A stretch of DNA of 64,000 nt from Lepiota brunneoincarnata (lineage: Eukaryota; Basidiomycota; Agaricomycetes; Agaricales; Agaricaceae), in contig JAEBUN010000035.1 of the NCBI GenBank assembly GCA_023014365.1, positions 62,001 through 126,000 on the forward strand, read 5' to 3'. Under the pieces are notes generated by a model. The model was not told the origin of the DNA, made no database searches, and was given only the letters and a program-made list of their open reading frames with translations. This document shows, piece by piece, positions 1 to 12,600 of this stretch (its first letter is position 1; each line of letters begins with the position of its first letter). The translations under genes and the position numbers were made by a program.

Positions 1-699
1 CTCGATGTCAACAGGATCGTTGTGTTCGGGGAGTCTGGTGGAGGTTATATTGGTCGGCTGGCCGCACTTCATGCGATCCCCAGGCCGGTCGCATTCGTGT
101 CGTACTATGGCATGGGGGGTGACATGCTCTCCGACTTCTGGTTTCGTAATGTCACACCGCAAACTATCCCTCGGGAGAGGATCGTGAACTTCTTGGATGA
201 AGGACCCACGAAGGAATCGAGTCTTCCGATCTACCTCGAAAACGGTTTCTTTACCGATTCACGACGACGCGCGGATGCGTTCCGCTGGGTATCAGAGAAT
301 GGTCTCTTTACAGACTACTTGACCGGCATTCATGGCCTCTCAAAGCGTATCGCGCCTCTGTCCGTTACCGAGAGAGCAGACATGATACCGGCACATATGA
401 AAAAAGCATTTCCCGAGCTTTGCATGGACGCCAAAATCTCGCACCCACCGGCGCTTTTCGTTCACAGTCTCGAGGATTCAATTGTGCCGCTTTCCAAAAG
501 CCTCAAGACATACGAGCGGTTACAGAAGATGGGTATCAGGGCAGAGCTATGCCTAATTAACGGGGCAAAGCATGGACTTGTGAATCAGGATGGATCTCCG
601 GTGAAGGGAGCAGAAGAAGCGAACGAAACTGTCTTCGAGTTCATAGAGAACGTGTGTCGACAAGTGGTAGATTTCGAGACTGTCGAGTTGCGTTTTTGA
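1..699 (+). CDS. Alpha/beta hydrolase, 3' part (5' end outside window)
   Basis: The reading frame is open from base 1 and ends at a TGA at 697-699, so the gene starts left of the window. The visible 232 codons form the C-terminal half of an alpha/beta-hydrolase fold. The nucleophile elbow GESGGG (GxSxG) is at codons 10-15. The later motif LEDSIVP is a good candidate for the acid residue, and AKHGL, near the C-terminus, for the catalytic His. No intron is seen in this part. The substrate cannot be told; carboxylesterase/lipase-like or arylacetamide-deacetylase-like enzymes fit. It is separated from the biosynthetic genes by the 17 kb transposon, so membership in that cluster is unproven. Confidence 0.75.
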   Translation, partial: LDVNRIVVFGESGGGYIGRLAALHAIPRPVAFVSYYGMGGDMLSDFWFRNVTPQTIPRERIVNFLDEGPTKESSLPIYLENGFFTDSRRRADAFRWVSENGLFTDYLTGIHGLSKRIAPLSVTERADMIPAHMKKAFPELCMDAKISHPPALFVHSLEDSIVPLSKSLKTYERLQKMGIRAELCLINGAKHGLVNQDGSPVKGAEEANETVFEFIENVCRQVVDFETVELRF

Positions 700-1262
700 C
701 GCCGCCAGCCTCTGGAAATACACCTCCTAGTTGATTCTTCAAGGAAAGATGCCTACGGTCCATCCGAGGCCTTATTAACCCATCGGCGCGGCCGATTATA
801 TACTGGCCCAAGAATCCCTGAAGAGGGCAGCCAAAAAGGTGTGGACGTGCTGTGCCATACATGACAGGTAGCAGAAAGAAAGCTTCGAAACAAGACAGCA
901 TCCCCTTCTTCATTTCGGTTAGATCACCGTATCTGTATCAGAGAGCGCACATGCCAGCATCACTCAGTGGCACGGTGTAGAGGTGGTCACCCGGCTGCCT
1001 ACATAACCCGAGTCAACCACCTCTCCACAGTGAGCTTCGGACAAACCCCAACCAACATCAGTACAACAAGTTTCCATAAAGGAAACAGTGGTCCCCAGAT
1101 CAATATTTTCACTATGTTACCTACGGGATCTGGGTAGAAGCCTCAATGACAGATGGATGCTGTCATGCTTGCATTACTAAACCTCCAAACACCCCAGTCA
1201 TTATCCTTTCAATGGAGAGGTTGTATTAAGACACAAGCACGCTTAATGTCTTTCAAATTCCA
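700..1262. other. Intergenic, no gene seen
   Basis: Between the hydrolase stop and the outer end of the transposon's left inverted repeat there is no open frame with a recognisable family and no repeat match inside the window. It is probably the hydrolase 3' flank. Confidence 0.5.
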
Positions 1263-1525
1263 GGTAGTCAACCTACACTGTATCAAGTGAATCAGTCAGC
1301 AAAGACATACATCATATCGATCAAATGGGAGCCAGCAAACCCTGCTGGCTCTGCCACCCCACTGTAAAGCTTCGCTGGTGGGTATATAATATATGACAGT
1401 AGAGGCCAGCATTGGACAACCCTGATTAGATACAGCTTGGCTTATGATGCACAGCAATAAGGTGGCCCAAGTTCAAGGGGTGGCAATTCTTCTGGGACAC
1501 ACATTGCTGCAACAGATGGCCAGAG
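1263..1525 (+). repeat. Left terminal inverted repeat of the KDZ element
   Basis: Reverse-complements to the segment at about 18220-18490. The outer part, from the tract before CAACCTACA at 1269-1277 to about 1450, aligns almost base for base, including the palindrome-like GGGAGCCAGC...GCTGGCTC at 1327-1350. The inner ~75 nt is diverged but still alignable. The exact outer boundary is uncertain by a few bases because the last positions mismatch. Confidence 0.88.
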
Positions 1526-1692
1526 TGGAAATGATTGTGTGCAACACTGCGGATTATAAAGCCAATAGGGCCAGAGACAGCAGCATAGAGAGGTGTGAAT
1601 GCTGCAGCATGGGATCAGGTGGCAATGCAGGGAAATGGAGGTGAACGAGTAAATAGATCTTTGATTACTAATAGAAACAATATACACTGTTT

Positions 1693-2535
1693 TTAGGATT
1701 TACTGGTGGGATCAGTGACATGGTCATAGTAATGCAAATCAATATGTAAGATCTGCTTTGTGATCTCATCTTCAATAAGTTCATCAAGATGTTGGCATAA
1801 GATGATGAGCCTTTTGTGGGCTTGGTCCTGGACAGCAAGCTTTTGAGCTTCTGAATGATATAAATGTTGTGCTGCATCCTTGTAGCTCAGGCCTTGGTGC
1901 TGCTGCAGTGCCTTAATCTCAGCATGAGCAGCAAGAAGTTCACGCTCTGAGAGGCTCTGGGGGAACAAGGCACAGGCACTGAGCATATGAAAAGACAAAA
2001 TGGGGTGGACCATACCAGCAAAGCAGGGGCCATAATCTTGCCACAGCCAATTATTGCATGTGGAAGATCTTCCATTGATGTTAACTATGGAATTGAAAGT
2101 GATAAGCTACCAGGCATATGGGGATATAGTAGGTACTAAATTCATTCGATCAATGTTAGGGTACATATGCCGACACAGGGCAATGATATTGTTGTGGGCA
2201 GCAAAGGATGGTGAAATGGGGCACAATGCTGGGCAGCATATCCTGTGCTGTGATTGAGCAAGCCATTCTTGAGCACAGCCACAAAGGTAAAACAATGCTG
2301 ATAAGATTGGAAGTTGACATACAGTGGGATCATTATCTTGGATCTTGAACAATTCCTTCATATCAGCGGTTCTGCAGGTGAGCTTGGTGGTATTATTGAG
2401 ATAGTCAGGCACAACTTCTTGTTGCCCAGGAGTTATTGCATTTGGTGAGTGAGATGACTTTAAGAATGGTTGGACATCAGTAAGTGGTAAACTGTTCATG
2501 ATGCTTAGGAGCAGACTGCAGAAAGCCAACGACAA
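1693..2535 (-). pseudogene. KDZ companion gene A, unknown function (probably decayed)
   Basis: Two open blocks on the minus strand (2535-2107 and 2013-1693) join through a likely intron beginning GTAGCT just below 2107 and ending near 2065. The first block is rich in Cys/His and hydrophobic residues; the second is helical, with a QHQGLSYKDAAQHLYHSEAQ segment that looks like a coiled coil or helix-turn-helix. I do not recognise the family. It lies just inside the left inverted repeat and so belongs to the element, not the host. No intact start could be fixed, and the copy may be inactive like its neighbours. Confidence 0.45.
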
Positions 2536-4346
2536 ACCAGGTAATCATACATAATCATACAATAAAGTTTAATTATTAAGCATATCATAGTATAATCACA
2601 TGATACATGTTGGAAATTTTTTCACATGCATCTGTCCATACCCCTCCTGCCCTCTGCACATTCCTGCAACTATCATAAAACAGATCTCATCATCCTATTC
2701 AATTAGTAAGATACTATTTTGAGATGTCTTTCATCAGTGGAGAAGATATTTCCGCAACCCTGGAAAAATATGAGGGCATTGTGTGGCAAGCACTCCAGAA
2801 TGGCAGAGTGAATGAAGTTATGAAAACACACCAGGAGGAAATGGTGTGTATTGTGTTTTTGACAGTATATTTCTAACAAATGGCCATACCATGTATACAG
2901 CACAGGACATTTCAACTCACAAAGATGAAGGATCTGGCAATTTGTGCTGCATTTGATAAGCATCGGTTCCTACTCCATTTTGTAGTGGATTGGCATAATC
3001 ACAGCACTGAGCCGACCTTCATCATGGATAAACTTGTGGTATTGGCCAAACATGACCGGAAGAGGGCAAAACGAAATGCCGCTAAGAAGGTAAGAACTGC
3101 ATCGTCAGTATTGGACTTGTTAGGGAGTCAGGGTTAATTAATATTCATTGCAGGTGGTCCCAGGTGTGGCAGGATCACCAGCAGAAACCCCTGGGCCATC
3201 AGGTGGCACAGTCCATGCAAGATCAATTGGTGTGGCAATACCATCAAGTGTGCAGACACATGTTGAGGTGGCAATCCCATCAAATGCATAGCCACCAGTG
3301 GAGGTGGCAATTTCAATGCTGTCCACAACAGGGGCAGGAGACAATCCACAAGCGCTGACTGTACATATCCTTGGCCCCAGTATACCAAGCCATGACAGAC
3401 TCACTAATGGGAGGGCAAGGCATTGCTGTGGCATTGCATACCCACAGGGTTGAAGATACACAGCATGCACAGGAAGTACCAGAAACGTCAGCAGTTGGAC
3501 AAGCTTGGCAAGCAGCAGCATCCAGGCCACCCATCATTGTAATGGATGTGGATATGGAATAGTCAAATTCCACATCTTACAGGCCATCTATATTGCCACA
3601 ACCCATGCAACCCCATGACAAAGGCAAGGGAAAGGCTGTGCAGTAGCAAAAGGTGGAACCAGCTGGAGAGATTGTGGGCACAAGACAACTAGGTTGAAGG
3701 CAACATCTGAAGGTGAAGAGGGAGATTTCACAACCCCACCAGGGGTGTCGAATTCCTGAGCTGACAGGGGCACTTTTTGATGTGGTGTGCACTTGGTGCA
3801 CGTCAAAAGATATCCCATGTCAAGTGGATGCGAGGGGAGGAGCTTGCTGTGCCTGCATCATTAAAAAGTGCCAGTGCACAAATTCTACTGGGCAGCCAGG
3901 GCAGCGGCAGGTGCAGTTGCTGCAATCATTGCCATGGCGGCGATTAAGAGGGCTGAAGGGGGTGATAAGAGACAGGGTCATGCTGAAGGTGGTCAAGCCG
4001 CTGACCGATGAGGACAAATTACTGGCCACCAATTCTGAGTCAGATGTTGAGGGTCAAAGCAGGGGAAAGAAACAGGAAGTTGAGGAGGCAAATCAATGGG
4101 CAGTGGCAAAGCTGAATGCCAAGGGGAAAGGCAAGGCTGTGGCAATTGCCCCAGGGGTGGAGACAGCGGCAGAGGTGAAGAGAAAGAGTAAGGGTGAGGG
4201 TTCGGAAAATGCGACTAGCAGGTCATTGATGATGGGTCACCTGATGCCAGATTTCAAGTGAGGTCCAGAAGATGATGACAAGCTGCATAAGAGTAACCCC
4301 CCTTTCTTATCTTGCTCACAGGGTGTTCTCACTCACACTGATTTTA

Positions 4347-4559
4347 CAGTGACCCACAAAACCGTTCCAATGTTTTGTACTTTTGACTTAAAGTAGTAAT
4401 AGCTCAGTAAATAAAATAGCTCTATTTGTGAATATATTTATAAACATAGCCAAATATGTCATATCTGACTCTGCAAAGTTGCGTCATGTAATACTTCCAA
4501 ATTAGGCAATTATGAATTTTGTAATCATTTTAAGTCATTGGAACAGTTTTGTCAATGAC
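4347..4559 (+). repeat. Tc1/mariner left terminal inverted repeat
   Basis: About 212 nt matching the reverse complement of 5742-5952. The tip has ACAAAACCGTTCCAATG and the inner end has the inverse form CATTGGAACAGTTTTGT, a subterminal arrangement that recalls the paired binding sites of long-TIR Tc1 elements. Confidence 0.92.
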
Positions 4560-4599
4560 ATATTATACTAGGCTATCCTATTATTTCTAGTACTTAGAG

Positions 4600-5603
4600 T
4601 AGCCCCCCCTGGCTTTGAGTACAGCTGCTACTCTTCTAGGCATACTTTCAATTAACTTCTGACACTCAGAAGCTGGAATAGCATCCTACTCCTTTTCTAC
4701 CCTCTGCCACAACTCCTCCATACCCTTGGGAGGAGATTCATACTCTCCAAACTTTCTCTTCACATATTCCCATAAGTGTTCAATGGGATTGAAGTCAGGT
4801 GACTGTGCTGGCCAGGTTAGGAGCCAAAAATGATTTTTTTGAAACCATTCTTTGGCCAGTGTACTCTTGTGTTTGGGGTCATTATCTTGCTGGAAGATAA
4901 TATCTCAGGGTTTAAGCTTGTACCACCAGAGACTCTTCTTCAAATCTTCCTCCAAAATTTGCACAAACAACTCTGCATCCATCCTTCCATCAATCCTCAC
5001 TGCATAGCCTGGGCCAACCCACAGCATACAGCCCCAAACCATCACTGATCCTCCTCCATACTTCAGAGTTCCCTTGACCAATCTTTCACTAAGCCCCTCT
5101 CCCTTCTTTTTCCATCCCCACTTCCTCCCATCTGACCCCACACAATTAATTTTGGTCTCATCAGACCATACAACCAGCTTTCAGTCCTCCACAGTCCAAT
5201 GCTGGTGTGTCAGAGCAAAATCCAGCCTAGCCCTCCTATGCTTGTCAGAGAGTAAAGGCTTTTTTTGCTTGACTACAGCCTTCATTCCTGCCTGTTTGAG
5301 ATGCCTTGCTACAGTCTGTGAAGAGACTGATGTCCCAATGATGGGAGCAAGAGATTTGGCTATATCTACAGCAGTTTCAGCCTTGCCAGCAGAGATAAGA
5401 TGGATAGCATGCCAAATATTAGTGGTAGAGAGTTTTGAAGGATGTCCTCCAAGTGATTTAGTAAGGCTGGAACAATTTTTAGAGGCTAGCCTGGATATGG
5501 TACTGCACCCAACACCAGTAATTGCCTCAATTTTAGTATAGGAATGATGAGAATTTAGCAAAGAGAGGATGGTTTGCTTTAGAGTAGAAGATAATGGCTT
5601 CAT
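4600..5603 (-). pseudogene. Tc1/mariner transposase, inactivated
   Basis: The protein starts at ATG 5603 with a paired helix-turn-helix region (residues ~1-110). The DDE catalytic part follows: SDETK, then the KYGGGSVMVWGCM block, QQDNDPKH, and NPIEHLWEYVKR, the usual Tc1 DD34E landmarks. Three in-frame stops interrupt it: TGA at 5181-5183 (where the family has Trp after VED), TGA near 4902-4904 and TAG near 4670. Two are Trp codons changed by G-to-A on the coding strand. The three catalytic acidic positions are still readable, but the gene cannot make a full protein. Confidence 0.9.
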
Positions 5604-5741
5604 GGTAGGTAGGGGGGTTGAGAATGATGGGACATGGCTGTCAGCACATCTATTTATATGTCAAAGACACATGGTCACATGATCTTGTTGATTGACAATC
5701 AACGGAGTCATGTGATTGCTTGGATTAGTATTAAAAATTAC

Positions 5742-5952
5742 CATTGACAAAACCATTCCAATGACTTAAAATGCTTACAAAATTCATAATTGCCTCATTT
5801 AGAAGTATTACATAACGCGACATTGCAGGGTCAGATATGACATATTTGGCTATGTTTATAAATATATTTACAAATTTAGCTATTTTATTTACTGAGCTAT
5901 TACTACTTTAAGTCAAAAGTACAAAACATTGGAACGGTTTTGTGGGTCACTG
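5742..5952 (-). repeat. Tc1/mariner right terminal inverted repeat
   Basis: Reverse complement of 4347-4559 with few mismatches; its outer end abuts the TA duplication at 5953-5954. Confidence 0.92.
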
Positions 5953-7653
5953 TAAGTGAAGCAATGGTGTGAGCAGCATTTGAACAAGTTTGAAGGGTGG
6001 CTTGTGGACCACTTTTCCAATGCCTCTGGTAAGGCATTATTCCAGGCCACATGCATCTTCAAGATGGAGGAGGCTTTGAACTCCTTCAGCACCCAGCTGG
6101 AGGACTTATCAGAGTGAATTGTCACCAACACCCTGGCTTTGATGCTTCAGATGGAGAATCGTGTTAACGCATTAGAAGCCATGGTGGAAAAGCTGTCCCA
6201 CCAGGTTGAGTCATTGGTGGCCAAGGTTGGTGTCTGCCATAGTGCCATCACTCCAATTGCCACAACCACAGAATTGCACAACAACATTGTGGCAGTGGAG
6301 CATATGGGTCATGTCAATCCACTTCCTGAAGTGGCAGACACTGATTTAGCAGGGGTTGTAAATGCCCTCCATACATCCATTCCAGAACCAACTGCATGCC
6401 TGCTGTCACCAATTGACCTCACAGAGGATACTGAAACACAACAGATGCCAAAAGGACCTTTGGAAGCAGGACATTCGGCAAATGCATTACCACCAACTGA
6501 TGGTCATATGGAGTCCTCCACTTCTACAATGGGGGCTTCAGCACTGCAGTTGCCAATGGCAACTCTTTTCCCAATATCAGGTATGTGTTGCTTATCGTAT
6601 TATGGTTCATAATCTGTACAGAGCAGTTTATGACCTGAGATTTGATAGATGCACCCCGCCTCTCCAATATTGCTGATGCCCCGCCTCTGGCCAGTGATGC
6701 TGCATTGCCGCCAATCCCAAGTGTTGTCACCCATGGTAAGCGGTACCCTCCTTCCACAACAGCCAGAACAACTCATGTTTTTACAGATGCTGAAATTGCC
6801 ATTGACATGGCATCTGCTGGTCATGAATTGCCCATGGTGGCTTCACATACAGGAGAGTCATCCCACAAGCACAATGAGTGGATGGCCAACATCACCACCA
6901 TTCCCAGGGCCGATGGCCTGCCTTGGCCAGTGTCTCCACTGGAAAATATTGACATCACCATGATTCCCGCAGTCTCTATTGCCACCGCTCTCAATATTGC
7001 TGCTGGGCACATTGCTGCCAACACAGACCTTGCTGCAGTGCCTATTGCCAATGTTCTTCTTGAGTCTTACCAGGGGCCTGGCCCCACTGTTATCTCTCCA
7101 GGGGTACAACTAATCCTGCCCACACCAGTGAATTCACAGGAGGATGGTGCAACGGTGCTGACATTGCTGGAGCTGCCCACAGCCATGCCTCCACAACCAC
7201 CCAGCCAGTCACAGTCCCAAACTGACTGTGACCCCAACAATCTCTCTACTGCCCTCATGCTGCCATCCCCCACACTGTTGCTCCAACACAGCCCACATTT
7301 CACACCATCCTCATCACCATCCACAGCAAATCTCAATACTCCATGTGGCACAAAGTGCAAGGCATCCTCACCTATTGATGAGCAGGCACACTGGAAGGCA
7401 AAATATTAACATCTCATAGCAGTTCATATATTCAGACTGCATATGTTTTTCTTTCCATGCACCATATCCTTGCACTGTAAATATTGTACCCAAATCTTTT
7501 GTCTCATATGCACACTACAGAATACATGTGGCTTGGTTTGCCTCTCTGCTAATGCCTGGTTACTTTCTCTCCCTTTGCCACCTGGACATCCAAGCCTTAG
7601 AAGACCCTGCAATGACCATGTTACATTGATTCTCTAAGATTCACTCCACAGTC

Positions 7654-9640
7654 CTACATACCTGGCTTAGCTTGGTCAGGCAATATTAGGATGGGATCAA
7701 TCACCATAGGTGTGTGAGGTGGGCACTGGGGAAGATCCAGTGCTTGTTCAGGTGGAATAAGTACCAGCTGGGATGGTTGGTGATAAACCTGAGGCACATG
7801 GTGTAATATTAACTGGACTGGAATTGAATATTGGGGGTCACTGTCTGCTGGACCATTCAATGGCACTGTTGGTGAAAACCCACTGGCCACTAGAGCATCC
7901 ATGAGCAGCTGAGTTAAAGTCACCATGCCTGGTGTGATTTCCTTGGCCCTCCCAGGCAATGTAACCACACCATTGAGATCAGCTGGCACATCATTGCCTG
8001 AATCATTTACCCATGCTCATTTGCTGTGGTGCTTTGTCAGTTCACAAATCCTATTGGCCACTGCCCCACTTGTTTGCGATGACGTTGCTGGATGATATTG
8101 TCCCCTGTCATGATATGCATGGAAGGCGAATGCATCGGTGGCCCCATGTCTCCTTTGCTGTGCAATAATGTGTTCAAAAAAACGTTGGATCTTGGCTTTT
8201 TGCATATTCCAAGGATCATGGAGCTGAAGATTCTTGGGAATAAATCCGCTATGTATCATCTTTGCCTGAGATTCTCCAAGAATTTTGAACAGCACATGGT
8301 TTGTCTTGTGGCCAGTGGCCAAGCCTGTTGAGAATGCTATGAGCTTTCCGATGTGGTGGAAGACACAGTGAACACACTGTAATGTAGTGTCATGTATTGC
8401 TGCGTCAACCCCTCAAGTGCTTGTTTCATCATTCCCCTGACATCCATGCTCATTAGAATAGCAGGCACACCATTTCATTTACCTCAACAATTGGGTTTGC
8501 CAGCAGGTGCCATGGCCACCAGCAATACAGGCCAAATATTCCTTTTGCTGGTGGAGTTCCCCAACATAAGCTGCAAACTCTGTTTGCAATGCATTGACTG
8601 GGGGATACTTTGTCTCAGTGAATGGTGCCACTCTAATACCAATATTCTCCGCCATCTCATCAAAACTAACATTGGTCTTTAGTATTGCCAATTTCTAAGC
8701 AAACCTGTCACTCACACACCCATTATCATCTTCCCATCTGTCCCAACATATGCAAAGTACATCATCATGACAAGTCCCATTTCTAGCCAGCATTTGCGGG
8801 ACCACTCCTTCATACACCTCTCTGAATGTTCTGTTGCAACCCTATTACCCCATGTCAACTTCCAAGAAACAATGAAAACTTGTGGCTTTCCAAATTCTGT
8901 GGACATACCTTCTTTTACAGCTCAGGCTCATTCCCATTGGACTTGTATGATTTAATATACACTGCTGATTGCCCCCTTTTCCAACTCATCCATGCATTCA
9001 TACATATGCTTGGTCACCCGAGTACAAGTTTGAAAATATTCCTTTGATCCCAGATTCAGTTCATCCACATTCAAGAGAGCTTTCATCTCCTCTTCAACCA
9101 CTCCTTTGTGAGTGATCCAGACTGCTGTATTTTGGTTTATTGTGAGTCCAGTTCTTAGTGTTTGGACAGTGAGATATGGCTGCCAATTATTTGCAAGCCA
9201 TTTCCCCAATGCCTGTTACACAAATGCATCATAAAAACTGTTCTGAGTGTACTAAGTCAACACTTACCTTAACATGCCAGTCCACCTCATCCCCTGCTAT
9301 CGGGTTAGCTCTGTTGTTTGTCCAGTAATTGAATATATTGGGAAGAATGTCTGATTTGAATATCCTCCCTCAATGTTCTGCAGTTGTTTGTTTCCAGTAG
9401 TTCTCTTTGTATTTCTGGATAACATTGCATTCCGCAGAGGAATATTGACAGTCAGCTCTGGGCTTCCTTGCTTTTGTGATGGCTTGCATGGTGATTGGGT
9501 ACAGTAGTAGGAACAGAGGCCACAAGGGACCTGACCTTGGGTTTTGGGCCATGCTTGAGGCATGTGTACCTGGCTTTGTTGAACACCCGACAACAGCCCC
9601 TTCTTTGGATCCCATGTCTTACTTGGTTGTGCCTCATAAA
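7654..9640 (-). pseudogene. KDZ companion gene C, divergent from the transposase
   Basis: Blocks on the minus strand run from about 9640 down to the stop at 7654. A clear intron separates WTNNRANPIAGDEVDWHVK from ALGKWLANNWQPYLTVQTLR: donor AAG|GTAAGT near 9277, acceptor ACAG| near 9222. Further blocks contain RVTKHMYECMDELEKG, a Trp/Arg-rich part (~8906-8712), APFTETKYPPVNALQTEFAA (~8640-8580), KIQRFFEHIIAQQRRHG (~8200-8150) and a Pro-rich tail. Stops and frame changes lie between some blocks. I recognise the style of mushroom transposon-associated hypothetical proteins but no functional domain. Its 5' end faces the transposase start at 9680 only ~40 bp away, suggesting a shared promoter region. 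Confidence 0.5.
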
Positions 9641-9679
9641 ACATCAAAGAAACACAAGTGAGGGAAGCAGGGCAGGCTG

Positions 9680-12600
9680 TTGATTCAAGCCACTGATGAC
9701 ATTGTTGAATTTTGGTCCTCTGAGGAAAGAATGATGGAAACAACACAGGGGCCTGTGAAGACAAGGGTTCAGGTTCCACTCCGCTCTGGGGCTGGCAAAC
9801 AAGGGATCAAAGAAGATGGAGGTAGCACCTCCAAGGCAAATGCTGTACCACTATCTGGCGGCTTTGAGAGATATAATGACACCAGTGATGTCAGTATAGA
9901 GGAGGTGAAAGAATTGGCACCAAACAAAGTTAGTTGTTCACTCATGGTCATCAGAATGAGGTCTAACATCACTGAGCTACAGCAACAGGAGTGGATGGAA
10001 GAATTTGTGAGGCATGGAGATGATATACTGGCTATACTGCTTGCTCAAGAGGCATTGCCTGCCCGCGGTAAATGTTCAAATTGTGCTGACGAACAGCAGG
10101 GCATTTGAAGATGTTGCAATTGTTTTAGTGCCAAGATACTATGCCACATATGCATGCAGGCATTCGCATTTCAGTAATCCTCTGCACAGATTCAAATGGT
10201 GGAATGGGAATTTTTTCTGCTCAGCTGAAGCATGGGAGGTCAGGTTATATATGGTTGTGGCACACAGAGATGGGGAACACCTGTGCCCAATCTTGAAAAC
10301 CCACATGGACATGCTTGAAATGTGTCAAAAGGTCAATGATGAAGGCGATCAAGACATATTGTGCATGGAAAAGGAGGGCAGCAATAAGGCTGTGATGGGA
10401 TGATAAAGTGCCATTCAGGCATTCATGTGATACTCAACAATGACATCTGGCCCTGGCAATGATATCCTGCTTGGAGATGATTTGCCGCTGGGTGGAGAGC
10501 AGCCCCTGGAGGATATCATGCCACCCCCATTTGACAATCAGGGTGGAAATTCCTGGGATGATTGGCATATGCTGGACTACAATGATGGCAATGAGGGAGA
10601 AGATATTGATATGGAAGTGGATGAAGCTGACATAGCGGCATTTCCTCATGATCGATATGATGCCCATTCTGGCCAGACTCATGACAGCAATTCTAAGTCT
10701 GTTCCCCAGACTGATGCACTCAATAATAAATATGTCCAGGTCATACACACAAATGGCATCCACAATATTGCACTTGTCACCTGCCCATGCCAGCAAAGGG
10801 AAGAAGTTCTTCACGATTTGATCTTCTGCCACCTGATACTAGCAACATTCATGTGACTCTGGACCTTGTTTACTGTGGATGTTCTTGATGATTCCCACCT
10901 CGAGAATTTGGAATGCAAGGCCTCAGCATATCAATATTTTCAGAAACTCCGCCAGCTCACATCTCACATGGCACTGGCAAAGACACCGAATTTATATCAG
11001 GAACTTCTGCAAATGGCACAGCTTTGGCACTGGGTAAAAAAGAAGAAGTGGGCAGGTCATGGTCATGCAAAACCTGAGGTCTCTGGGGAAACAGCAATAC
11101 AAGGAGGAGAACTTGTGAATTTTTGTCCAGCATGCCCCCAGCCTGGCATTAACCTTCCTCCAGATTGGAAGGATGATTGAAATAGGTTTGTTATGCCTAT
11201 TGTGTGTGACCAATGCCCATTTGAATTTAATCACTAGATGGGTGTTCTGGTGGGTCTTGGTGGCCAATGGCAATTCCAAAGCAGATCATGTATGGCAGGT
11301 GAACAGTAGCAATGATGTTTGGTTGTTGGAGGGTTCAGGCATGTTCGCAACACATGGCACAATACCAGGAGTTTTTGAAACATGCTATTGAAATGTTGAC
11401 AGGTGCATTTGCTGTGGCCAGGGTAGTCCCCACTATATTGGAATACAACTTGATTGCTCCATAGATCCAGAAAGCACTATGTGAGACTCACTTCCATGCC
11501 ATTGAACTCACAATGATAGGATCAAAAGCTTGCAATGTCACCAGCATAGCTGCTGTTGTTATGATCCATGCTCCTTCTGTATCTGAGGATAACTGGAGAT
11601 GGCCTTCAATCACTCTGCAAGGTGTCCGAGATGGTTGGCCTTGTAGAGCTTAGTGGATCACGCTCAATAAGATAATGAGGGAACATGCCAAGTTACGGCA
11701 GAGAGGGTTAACAACCACTGTTAACAAGATTAAAGCTTAGGGCTTTAATCTCTACTTGTACAGGCCTTATATACCTATGAGATACTATATACTTGTTATA
11801 GGTAGTTGAGCTGTTCTACTGGTCATCTGCAGTCTTGGCCATGATGCGCATCCTAGCTGATGGCATCCTACTGTTATTTATATTACAATGAGTCAGTCCT
11901 CGTTCTTACTGCTGTGCAATGTTCCATCACTTTCCTCTGACTCATAATCTCCTTCTCCCAATTCTATCTCCATGGAGTCTCCTCCATTCTCACTCTCCAC
12001 TCTCTCAGTACTTCCATCTACATCAGAGGTTGGATCGGTTGATCCATGGCTGTCCTCTTCATCTTCAGGGTATTCCAGAATATCCTCCAGAGTTATCTCC
12101 ATTCCCACTTCTCTTGCCAGGTCCTGCATGGCATTATAATATTCCCCTTCTTCGTCTTCATATTCCTGTGCTCGTAATTGGTCTGTGGTCTTCCTGTACC
12201 CATCTTGTAAAGTCAAATAGTTGTTCCTGTTCCTCTCAATCCAGACTATTCATAACAGCTGTAGCATGTGTGCACCATGGGTGCTTTGCACCAAATTCAA
12301 TTGCCAATCTGTTCAAAGGGGAACAGCAAAAGAATGTAGACTGGGTCCTGCTTCAATCTCTAGCCACAACCAACCTCAATCCAGCACAAGGCATAATGTT
12401 AATTTATGACATTGCATGCCAATACTTGGTACATCTTTGGAGAAGGATTGGTAAATATCTCCCCAATGATCTGATCCTGGACCAAGCCATTGGGTTGTTT
12501 CATGTATATGGGCACTGAGAAGAATGTTTCTTTTGCTATGTGACCTCCTTCATCCCTGGGAGTGGCATAACCATCAGCGAAATTTTGGAATCTTTATGGT

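Larger units (their letters stand above)
4347..5952 (-). mobile_element. Tc1/mariner element, 1606 bp, inserted in companion gene B
   Basis: The element begins CAGTGACCC and ends GGGTCACTG, with the diagnostic TA duplication at 4345-4346 and 5953-5954. Terminal inverted repeats are unusually long, about 212 nt (4347-4559 and 5742-5952), and differ at only a few positions. Each repeat also carries a short inverted copy of its own tip at its inner end, so each end can fold back. The transposase lies on the minus strand between the repeats. The host sequence resumes in frame on the other side, giving a precise insertion into the companion gene. Confidence 0.95.
2857..7409 (+). pseudogene. KDZ companion gene B: Cys-cluster, coiled-coil protein, split by Tc1/mariner
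   Basis: Several plus-strand exons can be followed. The first, to about 3087, has a basic end (HDRKRAKRNAAKK) followed by GTAAGA and an acceptor near 3153. Low-complexity Pro/Ser/Ala coding follows. The block 3713-4261 carries a Cys cluster (CTWC, then GGACCACI, KKCQC) like the short zinc-knuckle domain common in mushroom transposon-associated proteins. After the Tc1 insertion at 4347-5952 the frame resumes at 5955, then shows a heptad-like coiled coil (ENRVNALEAMVEKLSHQVES) near 6146-6205. It ends in a Pro/Thr/Ala-rich tail to the stop at 7409. In-frame stops (for example in 3290-3660 and near 6114) mark decay. The function is unknown; a structural or DNA-binding role is a guess. Confidence 0.5.
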
